Assembly (NCBI RefSeq): GCF_003386235.1
Contig: NZ_QRDZ01000052.1
Coordinates: forward strand, 1-43,479
Source: Cohnella phaseoli
GTDB lineage: Bacteria > Bacillota > Bacilli > Paenibacillales > Paenibacillaceae
Direction of reading: 5' to 3'
Length of the DNA stretch: 43,479 nucleotides
Position 1 is the stretch's first letter. The number at the start of each line of letters is the position of its first letter. Positions 8,492-17,556 of the stretch are shown piece by piece. Both the position numbers and the translations under genes were made by a program. The notes below the pieces were generated by a model. The model saw nothing but the letters and a program-made list of their open reading frames with translations, was not told where the DNA came from and ran no database searches.

Positions 8492-9253
8492 TTATTGAGC
8501 CGTCCAACCTCCGTCTACCAACAGCAGCGTGCCCGTTACCAGGTCCGATGCCGGGGAGGACAGGTACACGACGGCTCCGGCCACATCATTGATCGTGCCG
8601 ATGCGGCCGGCGGGAATGCGGGCCAGCACCTGGTCGCGAAATTCCGGCGTATCGAGCCTCTCCGCCGTACCCGGTGTGTAGATGAACGTTGGGCCAACCG
8701 CATTGATGCAGATTCCCCGGCCGGACCATTCCAGCGCCAGCACCTTTGTCAATTGGTTAACGCCTCCCTTAGAGGCGCAATAGGCGACCCCGTCCGGAAT
8801 TCCGACGACGCTAACCTGCGAGCTGACATTGACGATTTTGCCGTAGCCCTGCTCCAGCATGATTCTTCCTGCCGCCTGACAGCAGAAAAAGACGCCCTTC
8901 AGATTGACGTCGATCATGTCGTCCCAATACTCTTCCGTCACGTCCAGCGCCGCCATGCCCTCGCCCAATCCGGCATTATTAACGACGATGTCGAGTCTGC
9001 CGTAATCGCTCGCAACTTGCTCGAACACGGTCCGAATAGCCGCCACGTCCCGTACATCCAACTCGTATGCGCTCGCTTCCCCGCCCTCTGCCGCTATTTC
9101 TGCTACAAGGGCGTCCAAAGACGACCTGCTTCGTGCCGTAACTGCTACTTTTGCGCCAGCCGCCGCCAACGCCTTCGCTAATCCGTAACCGATCCCCTTG
9201 CTCGCCCCGGTCACGATCGCGACTTTTCCTTGAATGCTGAAATTAGGTTGCAT
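8492..9253 (-). CDS. SDR-family NAD(P)-dependent oxidoreductase
   Basis: Classical short-chain dehydrogenase/reductase of 253 residues that interconverts an alcohol and a ketone using NAD(P). Visible motifs are the Rossmann glycine motif TGASKGIG (15-22), NNAG (92-95), a serine in NVSSQ (144-145), and the catalytic YxxxK (Y158, K162). The C-terminal LVTGTLLLVDGGW is typical. The longer open frame to 9388 is not used: the ATG at 9253 has aaaggaga 8 nt upstream, and the Rossmann fold begins right after it. The substrate cannot be told from sequence; it resembles gluconate 5-dehydrogenase or FabG-like enzymes. It appears to be monocistronic. Confidence 0.9.
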   Translation of the reverse strand: MQPNFSIQGKVAIVTGASKGIGYGLAKALAAAGAKVAVTARSRSSLDALVAEIAAEGGEASAYELDVRDVAAIRTVFEQVASDYGRLDIVVNNAGLGEGMAALDVTEEYWDDMIDVNLKGVFFCCQAAGRIMLEQGYGKIVNVSSQVSVVGIPDGVAYCASKGGVNQLTKVLALEWSGRGICINAVGPTFIYTPGTAERLDTPEFRDQVLARIPAGRIGTINDVAGAVVYLSSPASDLVTGTLLLVDGGWTAQ

Positions 9254-9290
9254 AAAGCTTATCTCCTTTACCGTGTCAACTGATATAGAT

Positions 9291-9318
9291 ACTATAACAG
9301 ATTGGATTTTACCTCCAA
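9291..9318 (-). promoter_or_regulatory. Possible promoter of the SDR gene
   Basis: On the minus strand, ttggag (9313-9318) and tatagt (9291-9296) are separated by 16 nt, about 40 bp before the SDR start. This is a moderate sigma-A match only. Confidence 0.35.
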
Positions 9319-9371
9319 TATATTGCGCACGTCCCCATTTATTGATAAACCAGTAGGACTGTAAACGCAAG

Positions 9372-9414
9372 AACCCGAGAGAGGTCACTTGATAAAAGCG
9401 CCATTTCTCGGGTT
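9372..9414. terminator. 9-bp hairpin between the small secreted protein gene and the SDR gene
   Basis: aacccgaga (9372-9380) and tctcgggtt (9406-9414) pair perfectly around a 25-nt loop. It lies just past the end of the minus-strand small protein gene. There is no clear T-tract, so termination is only a guess. Confidence 0.4.
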
Positions 9415-9484
9415 ATGCTTCACATCTGTCTAATATTTTAGTATCCAGATTGTCTTACCAGTATTGGTTGAAGAAAATACGCCT

Positions 9485-9844
9485 CTAGTGATACTGATGT
9501 GTTGTACTCGAAAAGACTCCAGGAGTATTATAGCTTGAATTACCACAGGCGCAAGCATAAGTATCATACCGATACCAGTTGGTTATTGCACATTGCACAC
9601 CTTGTTGACTTCCATCTTGATTTTTAATAACGTGCGAATGTGTTCCGCCCGATTGGCTGTAAGTATTCGATCCAACTTTCACATGTTGATGTTGCCCACT
9701 CGAATAGTAGTCACACGGGATATAGAACGGAGTAACCGTTCCTTCTTGCGCTGACAGTTCGTTTACTGGAGATGCCGTAGCTAAAGCCGCCCCAGACAAC
9801 GAAGCAATTCCTAAAAGAATAAAAAGAGTTACTTTTTTAAGCAC
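9485..9844 (-). CDS. Small secreted His/Cys/Tyr-rich protein, unknown function
   Basis: I do not recognise this 119-residue protein. It has a clear signal peptide (MLKKVTLFILLGIASLSG, cleavage probably after ATA or ASP) and a mature part of about 90 residues rich in Ser, Thr, Tyr, His and Gln. Four cysteines (one in IPCDYY, one in VQCAI, two in YACACG) and His-containing stretches (QHQH, THSH, a C-terminal THQYH) suggest disulfides or metal binding (inference). The start is taken as GTG at 9844, because aaaggagg lies 8 nt before it. An upstream in-frame GTG at 9853 overlaps that ribosome site. The gene sits in an AT-richer patch, divergent from the M28 peptidase gene. Confidence 0.7.
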   Translation of the reverse strand: MLKKVTLFILLGIASLSGAALATASPVNELSAQEGTVTPFYIPCDYYSSGQHQHVKVGSNTYSQSGGTHSHVIKNQDGSQQGVQCAITNWYRYDTYACACGNSSYNTPGVFSSTTHQYH

Positions 9845-10001
9845 CCTAATCACCTCCTTTCATTTTCCAATTTAACATTTTTAAAGTAATATATCAATAT
9901 ATTTACATGGAAAAATTTTTGTTATAAAATCAAAATAGGGATTAATTGATTTTAAATATAAATAACCCCTTTAACCCCAAGTATTTCTGCGGAGGAAAAT
10001 G

Positions 10002-11987
10002 ATGAGAAGAAAAAATCGACTTTTTCTGTTTCCCTTACTTTTAACTCTCACTGCCTGTAATCTGACATCTGCACCTGAGAAAAAAATTACCGGAGGCGAC
10101 TATCCATCCATTATCCATGATTTGACCACACCTCAAATGGGAGGGCGATTAACGGGGACAAGCGGCAATAAAAAAGCGGAGGAGTTCATTTCCGAACATT
10201 TTCAGAATATTAATTTACAGCCATATTTGGGCGATTCTTACGCTATGCCTTACGAACACGAAACCCACATTTCGGATTCCGAGTCACTGGAATTACAAAT
10301 CATCTATCGAAATGGCTCCAGCGACACCTTGGTATACGGCATAGATTACCTGGAACAGAAAATGCCTTTCCATTATGAAAATTCCGGCAAACTTACATTT
10401 GATCTGAATGATCCAGAGCTTTCCAAGCGTATTTTAATTGCGGAGTCGACAGAAGGGCTGAGTAAACTGCAAGATAAATCGCCATTGATGGTTCTTGTAG
10501 TTAAGGAAACGTTTAAGAGATATCTTTTAACTCAATCCTCCGACATCCCAACTCTTCAAATCTCGAAAGAAAAATATGAGCTCTTAAAAGAAAAACAATC
10601 TGAAATAGAAAAGGTTACATTTAAATCCGATATTAAAACAAAAAAAACGGCTGAATCTAACATCGTCGGAGTAATTAAAGGGAACGGGGGCCAGGATCAC
10701 CGAGAGGCTATCGTGATATCTGCTCATTTCGATTCGCTAGGCTCGGTCGGCGATCTAAAATACCAAGGAGCGACGGATAACGCCACTGGCATAAGCGCCC
10801 TGATTCAACTTGCCTATAATATCAAGCAGCATTCCGATAATCGTCCGCTGCATCCGGACATTTTATTTGTTGCTTTTAATGGGGAAGAGTCAGGCCGACA
10901 AGGAAGCAAAGCTTTTGTTAAAGAGGTTCAAGAAAGCAGTATCTACAGTCAAATCTATAACATTAATCTGGATTGTATCGGAGTTAAAGACGGAGGCTCT
11001 TATCTGCTCATTGGGAATGAACCCAACTCCGGCTTAGCGGCGACTTTGGAACGATATTTTGGCGAACATAATTTTCCGCTTCAACTACAACAGGGCGGTT
11101 TTGAGAGCGACCATAACTCATTCGCAGAGAAACAGATTCAAGCTGTCACAATCGGGCAAGAGAACGTTCCTTTTATCCATACTTCCAACGACACGGTTGA
11201 TCAAATCGACTACGACTCACTACAGCAGTTTGTGACCGCCTTGTTCAATTTTGTTGTTTCCATTCATCATATAGAAGAAACTGAACAAGTGACCGATCTT
11301 GAAGCTGTACCTCTTAGCGAATCGGAAATTGCCGAGTTTGAAAAAGCTCAACAAACTATCGAGGAAGCCCAACGCGTAATGAAACTAGGGCAATATCAGA
11401 TCATTGGCGATAAAAAACAGTCCTACGCCGTCGTAAATAACTATGCTGTCTTTGATCAAGTTCATGATGTCGAGCAACTGATCGAAGGTCTAAACATTCC
11501 GGAGAAGTGGACAGACTACGCTATCGACACGGTTGGTGTGAACACAAACTTCCAGTTAACCCCTGAAAAAATACAAGAGTCCGATTTCAATCAAATTTAT
11601 CAATTTGATACCATCGTTCCAACGAACATCCAAGATATAGACCTTAGGTATAAGAGGAATACAACCGAATATTTACAGATTTATATCAGTCGTACGCCTT
11701 TCATTAATGAAAGTGACCACGAAAATAGTGCCCAAATTACGACAGAGTCGCTAGAGTACAAAAACAAACAATATGACGTTCATAGTGCTGATCGTTCTAT
11801 ATTTATCTCTACAGAAGTCGAGATCGAGGATAAGACGTTCTATGTCAAACTTATGCAAGGACGGAAAAAAAATCAGGAAGAATCTGGGGGGCTAACCTTG
11901 AGTTGGTCAATCGAAGATAAGGAATCCGCACTATCCATTGCCCACGACTTGCAACTGGAAGAGTTGCTTAGAACGATAGGTATATAA
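10002..11987 (+). CDS. M28-family zinc metallopeptidase lipoprotein
   Basis: Surface-anchored aminopeptidase-like enzyme. The N-terminus is a lipoprotein signal ending in LTAC (C19). Residues 220-420 form an M28 domain with all metal positions visible: H242 in SAHFDS, D259 in GATDNA, catalytic E295 and ligand E296 in NGEESG, D324 in NLDCIG, and H393 in IHTSNDT. Between the signal and the catalytic core is an insert of about 150 residues. After it comes an extra C-terminal region of about 240 residues that I cannot assign with confidence; it faintly resembles the DUF4367-type domains of anti-sigma-like proteins. The second of two adjacent ATGs is preferred because ggagga lies 5 nt before it. 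GC content is visibly lower than in neighbouring genes, suggesting acquisition. Confidence 0.88.
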   Translation: MRRKNRLFLFPLLLTLTACNLTSAPEKKITGGDYPSIIHDLTTPQMGGRLTGTSGNKKAEEFISEHFQNINLQPYLGDSYAMPYEHETHISDSESLELQIIYRNGSSDTLVYGIDYLEQKMPFHYENSGKLTFDLNDPELSKRILIAESTEGLSKLQDKSPLMVLVVKETFKRYLLTQSSDIPTLQISKEKYELLKEKQSEIEKVTFKSDIKTKKTAESNIVGVIKGNGGQDHREAIVISAHFDSLGSVGDLKYQGATDNATGISALIQLAYNIKQHSDNRPLHPDILFVAFNGEESGRQGSKAFVKEVQESSIYSQIYNINLDCIGVKDGGSYLLIGNEPNSGLAATLERYFGEHNFPLQLQQGGFESDHNSFAEKQIQAVTIGQENVPFIHTSNDTVDQIDYDSLQQFVTALFNFVVSIHHIEETEQVTDLEAVPLSESEIAEFEKAQQTIEEAQRVMKLGQYQIIGDKKQSYAVVNNYAVFDQVHDVEQLIEGLNIPEKWTDYAIDTVGVNTNFQLTPEKIQESDFNQIYQFDTIVPTNIQDIDLRYKRNTTEYLQIYISRTPFINESDHENSAQITTESLEYKNKQYDVHSADRSIFISTEVEIEDKTFYVKLMQGRKKNQEESGGLTLSWSIEDKESALSIAHDLQLEELLRTIGI

Positions 11988-11996
11988 TTATCCGAG

Positions 11997-12036
11997 CATG
12001 CAGCCGACCTTCTCAATAGAGGAAGTGGGCTGCATG
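11997..12036. terminator. Hairpin between the M28 peptidase and response regulator genes
   Basis: catgcagcc (11997-12005) and ggctgcatg (12028-12036) pair perfectly, with a further cttctc/gaggaag helix inside. It sits 10 nt after the peptidase stop and also downstream of the convergent response regulator. The T-tract is weak on both strands. Confidence 0.5.
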
Positions 12037-12171
12037 TAGCGATCCCCTGCGTCATTGAATACATCTTTGCCGTCGTCCGGCCTTCTTTTTCTCCATTGAC
12101 CAATGAGCGGCTTCCCACACAATGAAAGAACAGATCGAAATCGAACCAAACCCTTAAGTAAAAAACTCCCC

Positions 12172-12960
12172 CTACCCCTCCCGCTCGCAAAATTCCTGAT
12201 ATTGCCCCGGAGTGCAATTCGCATACTTTTTGAAAATACCGATGAAATATTTGTAGTCGCTAAACCCGCATTCCTGTGCAATGGTGTACACTTTACCGTC
12301 GCCCGCCTTCAGCTTCTCCATCGCCTTGTGAATGCGGTAGCGGTTCAAGAAGTCGTTAAACGTGTAGCTCGTCTCCTGCTTAAACTTCTGATTCAAATAG
12401 GAGGCGCTTATGCCCAACTGATTCACCAAGTGGTGGATGCTGATTTTGCGATGGTAGTTTTCCTGGACGTACTCGATCATTTTCGAGACGTTCTTGGAGG
12501 TTTTCAGCTTGTCGTCCAGCGCTTCGAAGCTCGGGAAAGCCTCGACGGTCTCTTCCGGACGGCTGGCGATTTCCTCGTATTTCAGCATCAACTTGACTTT
12601 GCTTTTCGCCGATTCCAGCGCCTTGATCAGCTGCTCCTCCTCAAGCGGCTTCACCAGAAAATCGGTCACGCCCAGATGAAGCGCCCGCTTCGCCAGATGG
12701 AATTCGTTGTACCCGGAGATGATAATGCTGCTGAACGTATGCAGCTTCTGCCCCTGCTCGATCATCGCGATCCCGTCCATAATCGGCATATTGATGTCGG
12801 TAAGCACGATGTCGGGCCGCAGCTCGCGAATTTTCTCCAAGCCTTCTTCGCCGTTACACGCCTCCGCGACGATCACGCAATCGATTTCCAGCCAGTCGAT
12901 GCTGTATTTGATCCCGTTGCGAATCATATCCTCGTCTTCCGCGAGCAGCACCTTATACAT
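12172..12960 (-). CDS. AraC-type response regulator (YesN/HptR-like)
   Basis: DNA-binding half of a two-component system. Residues 1-120 are a receiver domain with the acidic pair E8-D9 and phospho-acceptor D55 in LTDINMP. Residues about 160-258 carry the AraC double helix-turn-helix (ISIHHLVNQLGISASYLNQ and VYTIAQECGFSDYKYFIGIF). It starts inside the end of the kinase gene (8-nt overlap), so the two are co-translated. In Bacillota, such YesN-type pairs usually control an adjacent ABC transporter for a carbohydrate-like substrate. Here that is the AfuABC-type set at 14762-18576, and the arrangement recalls HptR-HptS-HptA of Staphylococcus aureus, which senses hexose phosphate (comparison is my inference). 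Confidence 0.9.
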   Translation of the reverse strand: MYKVLLAEDEDMIRNGIKYSIDWLEIDCVIVAEACNGEEGLEKIRELRPDIVLTDINMPIMDGIAMIEQGQKLHTFSSIIISGYNEFHLAKRALHLGVTDFLVKPLEEEQLIKALESAKSKVKLMLKYEEIASRPEETVEAFPSFEALDDKLKTSKNVSKMIEYVQENYHRKISIHHLVNQLGISASYLNQKFKQETSYTFNDFLNRYRIHKAMEKLKAGDGKVYTIAQECGFSDYKYFIGIFKKYANCTPGQYQEFCEREG

Positions 12961-14650
12961 GATTCCCGTCCTCCTCGTAAGGAATGGTTAACATCACCCG
13001 AGTCCCCGCTCCCGCCCCGCTTTCGATCCGAATCCCGTATTCTTCTCCATATTGCAATACAAGTCGGCGGTGAACGTTGTACAGACCGATATGCTCTGTC
13101 GTATTTTCCCGATCCGTCAGAATCCGCTTTACCTCGTCCAGCCGTTCCTCGCTCATGCCTTGGCCGTCGTCGCGTACTTCCATCTCCAGCTTCCCCTGAG
13201 CCGCAGACACGAGAATATCGATATGCAGACTGCTTTGGTTGCGGTAGCCGTATTTGATCGAGTTTTCGATAAGCGCTTGCAAAATCAGCTTCGGCACGTA
13301 CTGGCTTCCCGCCTCTCCCGTTACGGAAAGGCTGTACTGCAGGCGCTCATTAAACCGAATTTGCTGCAGCTTCAGATAATCCCTTACATATCCCAGATCG
13401 TCCTCAAGCTTTACGTTTCGCTCATGGCTGATGCTATAGCGCAGCAGCCGCGACAGCAGCATTACGATCTCCTGCGCCTTCCCCGTGTCCATCTTAATCG
13501 CATAACGCAAAGTTTCCAGCACATTAAAAATAAAATGAGGATGAAACTGCGACTGCAATTGTTTGATTTCCACGAGGCTGCTGATCCGGGACAGCTCCTG
13601 GTTTTTATCCATCAGCTCCCGCAATCGGTCCAGCATATAGTTGTATTTCTCGCCCAGCGTCTCGAACTCGTCGCCCGTCCGAATATCGACGTATTCGTTC
13701 AGGTTGCCCACGCGCAAATGCCGGAAAGCGCGCACCAGCTTGTCGATCGATTCCGCGTTGCGGGCCGACATTTTTTTCGCCAGAAAATGAATCACGATCC
13801 ATAGCAGCAGACTGGCCGCCGCAATGAAAATCGACAACGTTACGAGAGTGTCGCGTTCCGATCTTAACGAATTCAGCGCGTGGACCTTGAGAGGCGTACC
13901 GGGAACTTCTCTCGTATTCATCCCGTATTCTCCTCCGTTCAGCTGCGCCTTGCCGCTTCCGCCCGCGCCGAGCTGGAACTTGTTCAGAATTCCCTTAGTA
14001 ATGTTGCTCGTCGTAGCTACAACCGTATTATGCTCGTCGGTGACAGCCGCCACTTCGTTATTTTGCAGAAAAATCAGCTTCTGCAAATCCGTCTCGAACA
14101 GCTGGTAAACCAGGTAGCCGATCGCATGACCCTCGTCCATGATCGCTTTGCCGAAAGTATAGCTCGTAATGCGATCGTGCGAGTACCGGAAGCTGTTCGT
14201 CTCGGTCAGCAGCGTCTGCTTCTCCGCAATCCGGTGCACCAGATTGCCGAAAGCAAGATCGGAGCCGAGCGAGTCCGGCGGAGCGGACGTGGCCAGAAAC
14301 ACCCCTTCAGGGCTGACGATATGAAAAATGCTCTTTACCTGCTGCCGATTGTTGAACTCGTAAAATTCGGCGTATACCTTCTCGCTCCCCACACGCGTGC
14401 GCACATAGTCCACTACCGCCGGGGAAGCTGCCATTCGCACCGTTTCCAGCGCATATTGCCGGTACACTTCGCCAATGGATCGACTCATCGTCTGCGTCGC
14501 CTGCGCCGATTTCTTTTCCACCGACAATCTCGTATTGACGATCGTAAACGCAAAAAACAGCACGATCAATATACCGAAAGGGATGATCGTATAGAACAGA
14601 AACAGACGGCGAGTCGATTCCTGAAAGTTGCGCTTCTTCTCCTGGCCCAT
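12953..14650 (-). CDS. Sensor histidine kinase (YesM/HptS-like)
   Basis: Membrane kinase that should phosphorylate the response regulator encoded next. It has a first membrane segment at residues about 17-40, then an extracytoplasmic domain of some 220 residues and a second segment near 270-290. A HAMP region (RHLRVGNLNEYVDI) follows. The His_kinase domain has the phospho-histidine in QSQFHPHFIFN (H372), and the C-terminal ATPase domain shows ENSIKYG and DDGQGMS. The ATG at 14650 is chosen over the longer frame because aaggggg lies about 6 nt before it and the positively charged start suits a membrane protein. A terminator upstream separates it from the transporter operon, so the two-component genes are transcribed on their own. 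Confidence 0.9.
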   Translation of the reverse strand: MGQEKKRNFQESTRRLFLFYTIIPFGILIVLFFAFTIVNTRLSVEKKSAQATQTMSRSIGEVYRQYALETVRMAASPAVVDYVRTRVGSEKVYAEFYEFNNRQQVKSIFHIVSPEGVFLATSAPPDSLGSDLAFGNLVHRIAEKQTLLTETNSFRYSHDRITSYTFGKAIMDEGHAIGYLVYQLFETDLQKLIFLQNNEVAAVTDEHNTVVATTSNITKGILNKFQLGAGGSGKAQLNGGEYGMNTREVPGTPLKVHALNSLRSERDTLVTLSIFIAAASLLLWIVIHFLAKKMSARNAESIDKLVRAFRHLRVGNLNEYVDIRTGDEFETLGEKYNYMLDRLRELMDKNQELSRISSLVEIKQLQSQFHPHFIFNVLETLRYAIKMDTGKAQEIVMLLSRLLRYSISHERNVKLEDDLGYVRDYLKLQQIRFNERLQYSLSVTGEAGSQYVPKLILQALIENSIKYGYRNQSSLHIDILVSAAQGKLEMEVRDDGQGMSEERLDEVKRILTDRENTTEHIGLYNVHRRLVLQYGEEYGIRIESGAGAGTRVMLTIPYEEDGNHV

Positions 14651-14719
14651 ACAATCCCCCTTGTCAGTCGCAGGCCTGGTGGGGATATGATGCCCCCTCG
14701 ACCGGCTACGATGCCAAAA

Positions 14720-14749
14720 CAAGTCGGTCCCCGTACGGGTTCCGACTTG
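14720..14749 (-). terminator. Rho-independent terminator of the ABC transporter operon
   Basis: caagtcgg (14720-14727) pairs with ccgacttg (14742-14749), and an inner ccg/cgg helix extends it. On the minus strand the hairpin is followed by ttgtttt. It lies between the permease stop and the kinase start. Confidence 0.8.
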
Positions 14750-14761
14750 CTTGCCCCACTA

Positions 14762-16417
14762 TTATAACGTAAATTCCTTCTTCCCTGTCATCCGAAGGAA
14801 CACAAGCAGCGAGATCACCGTAATCCCGGTAAGAATCGCCGAGAGCGCCGCAGCAACTCCGTAGTTGCCCCGCACGACTTCCGTGTAAATCGCCACCGTC
14901 ATCGTTCGGGTTTTGCCCGTGTATAGAATGATCGAGGTACTGAGCTCGGTTATGATCGTCACCCAACTTAGAATCGCGCCGGACACGACGCCGGCAAGCA
15001 TCATCGGCAGCGTAATCTTGAAGAAGGTTTTCATCTGCGACGCGCCAAGGCTGATGGCCGCCTCCTCGATGCCTCCATGAATCTGGTGCAAAATCGCCGC
15101 GCTGGACCGGATCGTATAAGGCAGCCTGCGAATGACGAAGGCCACCACCATAATGACCGCCGTTCCGCTCAGCACAAGCGGCTTGTCGTTAAAGGTGATC
15201 AGCAGCGCGATACCCAGAATAGATCCGGGAACGATGTAAGGGAACATCGTGAAAATATCCAGGGTATTCGTCAAGGCGTTACGTCGTCGTACCGTCACAT
15301 AAGCGATCAGCACCGCAAGCAAAATAATAATGACGATAGCGCTCAGCGCCAGCATGAATGTGTTCTGAATCACGTCGCCGATATTGTCGAAGGCCTGCCG
15401 GTAACTGTCCAGCGAGTAGCCTTTGACGAAGATGCGACCGGAAGTTTTCAGGAACGAAGTATAGATGACGTAGAGCTGCGGCAGCAAAGCGAGCAGCGTA
15501 TACGTATAGATTACGATGTGGGCCGCAATATTGCCCAGCCCTTTTTTCTTCTTCGCTTCGATCGGATTCAGCGCACTCATCGTATAGGATTTACGATTGG
15601 CGACAAACTTCTGCAGCAGGAAAATCGCGGTCGCGAACAGGACGACGATCACGCTGATTGCGGCGGCAAAGCCGTCGTCTCCTCCGACTTCGCTGATGAA
15701 TTCGGTGAAGATGAGGACGGGAACCGTTTTGTAGCCTTCGCCGATCAGCATCGGCGTTCCGAAGTCGGCGAGCGCGCGCATGAAGACGAGCAATCCGCCC
15801 GCCAGCAGCGTCGGCGTAATAAGCGGCAGCAGCACCTTCCTCATTTTCGAGATGCCTTTGTAGCCCATGCTTTCCGCCGCTTCCATCAATGACTGGTCCA
15901 CATTTTTGAGCGCACCGGACACGTACATGAAAATTAACGGCACCATCTGCAGCGTCAGTACGACCAGAATTCCTGTAAAACCGTAGATGTCGGGCATGGC
16001 GATTCCCAACGTATCCTTCATGAAACGGGTAATGACGCCGCTTCTGCCCAAGAGCAGAATCCAGGAGTACGCCCCGATAAAAGGAGCCGACATCGACGAG
16101 ATCAGAATGAGAATCTGAATCGCGGAGCTTCCTTTGATCTTGACCGTGGACATAATATACGCGAGCGGCGTTGCGATCAACGCGGCAAGCAGCGTGACGC
16201 TTACCGTTACCTTCATACTGTTCCACAAAGCGTTCAAATAATAAGGCTTACTGAAAAACTTCGTGAAATAAGCCAGCGACAGCTCGCCTGTCGTTCCGTT
16301 GTAGAAGCTCTTGAACAGCATCGTGAACAGGGGCAGTGCCAGAAACAAAATGTAGAAAATAAATATGAGCAAGGAAAGGTTGGTCCAGACGTCGAATCTT
16401 TTGCGCGCTTGGATCAT
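14762..16417 (-). CDS. AfuB/FbpB-type ABC transporter permease (two fused permease domains)
   Basis: Membrane channel of the transporter. At 551 residues it holds two tandem permease domains, the usual form for Fe3+/phosphorylated-substrate (AfuB, FbpB, PgtB-like) systems, with about twelve hydrophobic segments. Each half has an EAA loop: EAAESMGYKGISKMRKVLLP near residue 180 and EEAAISLGASQMKTFFKITL near 455. Its start overlaps the end of the ATPase gene by 4 nt, so it is coupled. The order SBP, ATPase, permease and the shared terminator show one operon. The substrate is not fixed by the permease; see the binding protein entry. Confidence 0.9.
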   Translation of the reverse strand: MIQARKRFDVWTNLSLLIFIFYILFLALPLFTMLFKSFYNGTTGELSLAYFTKFFSKPYYLNALWNSMKVTVSVTLLAALIATPLAYIMSTVKIKGSSAIQILILISSMSAPFIGAYSWILLLGRSGVITRFMKDTLGIAMPDIYGFTGILVVLTLQMVPLIFMYVSGALKNVDQSLMEAAESMGYKGISKMRKVLLPLITPTLLAGGLLVFMRALADFGTPMLIGEGYKTVPVLIFTEFISEVGGDDGFAAAISVIVVLFATAIFLLQKFVANRKSYTMSALNPIEAKKKKGLGNIAAHIVIYTYTLLALLPQLYVIYTSFLKTSGRIFVKGYSLDSYRQAFDNIGDVIQNTFMLALSAIVIIILLAVLIAYVTVRRRNALTNTLDIFTMFPYIVPGSILGIALLITFNDKPLVLSGTAVIMVVAFVIRRLPYTIRSSAAILHQIHGGIEEAAISLGASQMKTFFKITLPMMLAGVVSGAILSWVTIITELSTSIILYTGKTRTMTVAIYTEVVRGNYGVAAALSAILTGITVISLLVFLRMTGKKEFTL

Positions 16418-17526
16418 GGCCGATCGCTCCCCGTGTAGTTCAATTCTCCTCGGGCGTCGTAGATATTGATCTTATCGGTCTTCACCTTCAGGAAAATCGT
16501 CTGATTCGACTCCAACGGCCGGGCGCTCGTAGACTCTTGCGTAATCTCTACGCTCTGACCCGATTCCAGCGAAACGAAGTAATGCGTCATCTGTCCGAGG
16601 AATACGCTGTGTACGATTTTCGCCCGGATTCCCGTTCCGTCCTCGCTGATGACGAATTCCTCCGGACGGACCGACACCTTCACCGCCAGCAGCGGCTTTG
16701 CGGCATCCTCTTCGGGAATATTCACTCGCTCGACCGGCTCCTGGTACCCGCTTTCCCCGAATCGGAGCGTGCGCGTTCCCTGATTGTTCGTCAGCGCCGC
16801 TTCCAGCACGTTCGTGCGTCCGATGAAAGTCGCGACGAACAGATTGGCCGGACGCTGGTAAATTTCTTGCGGCGTGCCCAGGTGCTGAATGACGCCCGAC
16901 TTCATGACGGCGATCCGGTCGGAGACGGCCATCGCCTCTTCCTGGTCGTGGGTTACGTAGACGGTCGTAATGCCGACGTCTCTTTGCAGCGCTTTGATCG
17001 CATTGCGCATGTCGATGCGGAGCTTGGCGTCCAGATTGGACAACGGTTCGTCCATCAGCAGGACATCCGGTCGAATGACGATGGCTCTCGCCAGCGCGAC
17101 GCGCTGCTGTTGGCCGCCGGACAGATTTTTCGGCATCCGGTCCTTGTACTGCTCAATCTGCACGACCTTCAAAATGTCCTCGACCTTGCTGGCAATCTCG
17201 GACTTCGCCAGCTTGCGGTTCTGCAAGCCGAACGCAATATTGCCCGTTACGGACAGATGCGGAAAAATCGCATAGTTCTGAAACACCATGCCGATGTTCC
17301 GCTTGCCCGGCTCGACGTTGTTGATTGTCTTGTCGTTAAACTTGATCGTCCCGCCTTCGATGCTGTTGAAGCCTGCGATCATGCGCAGCAGCGTCGTTTT
17401 TCCGCATCCCGAGGGACCGAGAAGGGTGAAAAATTCACCCTTCTTGATCTCCACGGACAACTCCGGAATGACGGTGGCGTCTCCATATTTTTTGACAAGG
17501 TCTTGAATGGATATCGTCACGCTCAT
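16414..17526 (-). CDS. ABC transporter ATP-binding protein (AfuC/FbpC/PotA type)
   Basis: Cytoplasmic ATPase driving the adjacent importer. Walker A is GPSGCGKTT (residues 37-45), the Q-loop is VFQNYAIFPH, the signature is LSGGQQQR (135-142), Walker B is VLLMDEP with D159 and E160, and the switch histidine is in YVTHDQEEA. After about residue 240 there is a TOBE-like regulatory domain, as in PotA and FbpC. The start is ATG with aaagggtg just upstream. It lies 30 nt after the binding protein gene and overlaps the permease by 4 nt. COG3842-type proteins serve iron, polyamine, phosphonate and sugar-phosphate importers, so the ATPase alone does not set the substrate. Confidence 0.93.
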   Translation of the reverse strand: MSVTISIQDLVKKYGDATVIPELSVEIKKGEFFTLLGPSGCGKTTLLRMIAGFNSIEGGTIKFNDKTINNVEPGKRNIGMVFQNYAIFPHLSVTGNIAFGLQNRKLAKSEIASKVEDILKVVQIEQYKDRMPKNLSGGQQQRVALARAIVIRPDVLLMDEPLSNLDAKLRIDMRNAIKALQRDVGITTVYVTHDQEEAMAVSDRIAVMKSGVIQHLGTPQEIYQRPANLFVATFIGRTNVLEAALTNNQGTRTLRFGESGYQEPVERVNIPEEDAAKPLLAVKVSVRPEEFVISEDGTGIRAKIVHSVFLGQMTHYFVSLESGQSVEITQESTSARPLESNQTIFLKVKTDKINIYDARGELNYTGSDRP

Positions 17527-17556
17527 CTCGTTGTCACCCTTTCAGAAAATGCGGTT

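Noticed and set aside
12103..13257. A 384-codon plus-strand frame
   Set aside because: It is antisense to the response regulator and kinase genes and shows no ribosome site or family motif.
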